Positions 5,138 through 5,223 of a stretch of 5,223 nucleotides of DNA are shown piece after piece. The notes under the pieces were generated by a model that was given only the letters and a program-made list of their open reading frames with translations, made no database searches and had not been told where the DNA came from. The stretch is taken from the NCBI GenBank assembly GCA_902772715.1, contig CACYBT010000092.1, positions 1 to 5,223 of the forward strand. Direction: 5' to 3'. Numbering within the stretch: position 1 is the stretch's first letter; each line of letters begins with the position of its first letter. The position numbers and the translations under genes were made by a program. The DNA comes from an uncultured Succinivibrio sp. GTDB taxonomy: Bacteria > Pseudomonadota > Gammaproteobacteria > Enterobacterales > Succinivibrionaceae.

Positions 5138-5223
5138 TTGACACTCCCACGACTAAAGTCGTGGGATTCCTGCTTCACAGATCGTTGCATAGTGAACTAT
5201 GTCTTACACAATCTCTAGGAGAA
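5138..5223 (-). mobile_element. Right end of an IS200/IS605-family element with omega-RNA 3' hairpin (copy 2, rest beyond window)
   Basis: Read on the minus strand, this stretch ends with GAAGCAGGAATCCCACGAC, TTTA, GTCGTGGG, AG and TGTCAA. It contains a perfect 8-bp stem with a 4-base loop (5146-5165). A hairpin next to the terminal bases, placed just after tnpB, is how IS200/IS605 right ends look. The subterminal hairpin is what the Y1 transposase recognises, and the same segment is the 3' scaffold of the omega RNA that guides TnpB. The likely element boundary is after TGTCAA, between 5138 and 5137. The host bases that follow, 5137 down to about 5118 on the minus strand, would then be the guide. 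The same 86 bases recur in decayed form at 1382-1467 on the plus strand. The boundary is inferred from that conservation and has not been tested. Confidence 0.72.
5175..5223 (-). CDS. tnpB: TnpB C-terminal tail (5' part outside window)
   Basis: One minus-strand frame entering from the right edge reads SPRDCVRHSSLCNDL and stops at TGA 5177-5175. The tnpB remnant at 1383-1424 has SPRDCV in the frame that also carries its RuvC-III motif, so this is probably the last 15 codons of the same kind of gene. The other frames hit stops sooner. Too little is visible to say whether this copy of the nuclease is intact. It overlaps the RNA scaffold of the right end, as is normal in the family. Confidence 0.5.
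   Translation of the reverse strand, partial: SPRDCVRHSSLCNDL

Noticed and set aside
1..5223. CRISPR array, tRNA, rRNA or riboswitch
   Set aside because: I saw no regularly spaced repeats, cloverleaf pattern or known aptamer consensus. The only strong hairpin is the IS end at 5146-5165.

Overview
The window looks like chromosomal DNA from an AT-rich gammaproteobacterium. The evidence is a FimV/HubP-type polar landmark protein tail, a low-molecular-weight TrxB and a NudC. Gene content and base composition would fit an anaerobic gut lineage such as Succinivibrionaceae, but that placement is inference; the sequence contains no rRNA or other marker that proves it.

Layout, left to right. (1) Positions 1-983: the C-terminal part of a very acidic FimV-like protein whose start lies outside the window, followed by a possible weak terminator. 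(2) Positions about 984-1951: no intact gene. This stretch is an insertion-sequence graveyard of the IS200/IS605 type. A frameshifted, stop-ridden 3' end of tnpB (about 1111-1424) runs into a decayed right-end sequence (1382-1467). A tnpA fragment with an internal stop follows immediately (1469-1678), then about 250 bases of AT-rich DNA with no recognisable gene. (3) Positions 1952-4409: a compact plus-strand cluster of three genes, namely an M15 (VanY-like) zinc D,D-carboxypeptidase, thioredoxin reductase (trxB) and NAD+ diphosphatase/NAD-decapping hydrolase (nudC). The first two overlap by 17 bases and the last two are 12 bases apart, so an operon is likely. (4) Positions 4426-5073: a convergent minus-strand gene for an unrecognised 215-residue soluble protein. 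(5) Positions 5138-5223: the right end of a second, better preserved IS200/IS605-family element on the minus strand, including the last codons of its tnpB, an 8-bp hairpin and the terminal TGTCAA. The rest of that element lies beyond the window.

TrxB and NudC both act on nicotinamide nucleotides, the first using NADPH for disulfide reduction and the second cleaving NAD(H) or NAD caps. The peptidase gene in front shows no obvious link beyond co-transcription. The most interesting material is mobile DNA: two copies of the same tnpB/omega-RNA 3' end, inverted relative to each other, bracket the operon and the orphan gene. One is decayed and one looks structurally intact. I found no clearly new biological system.
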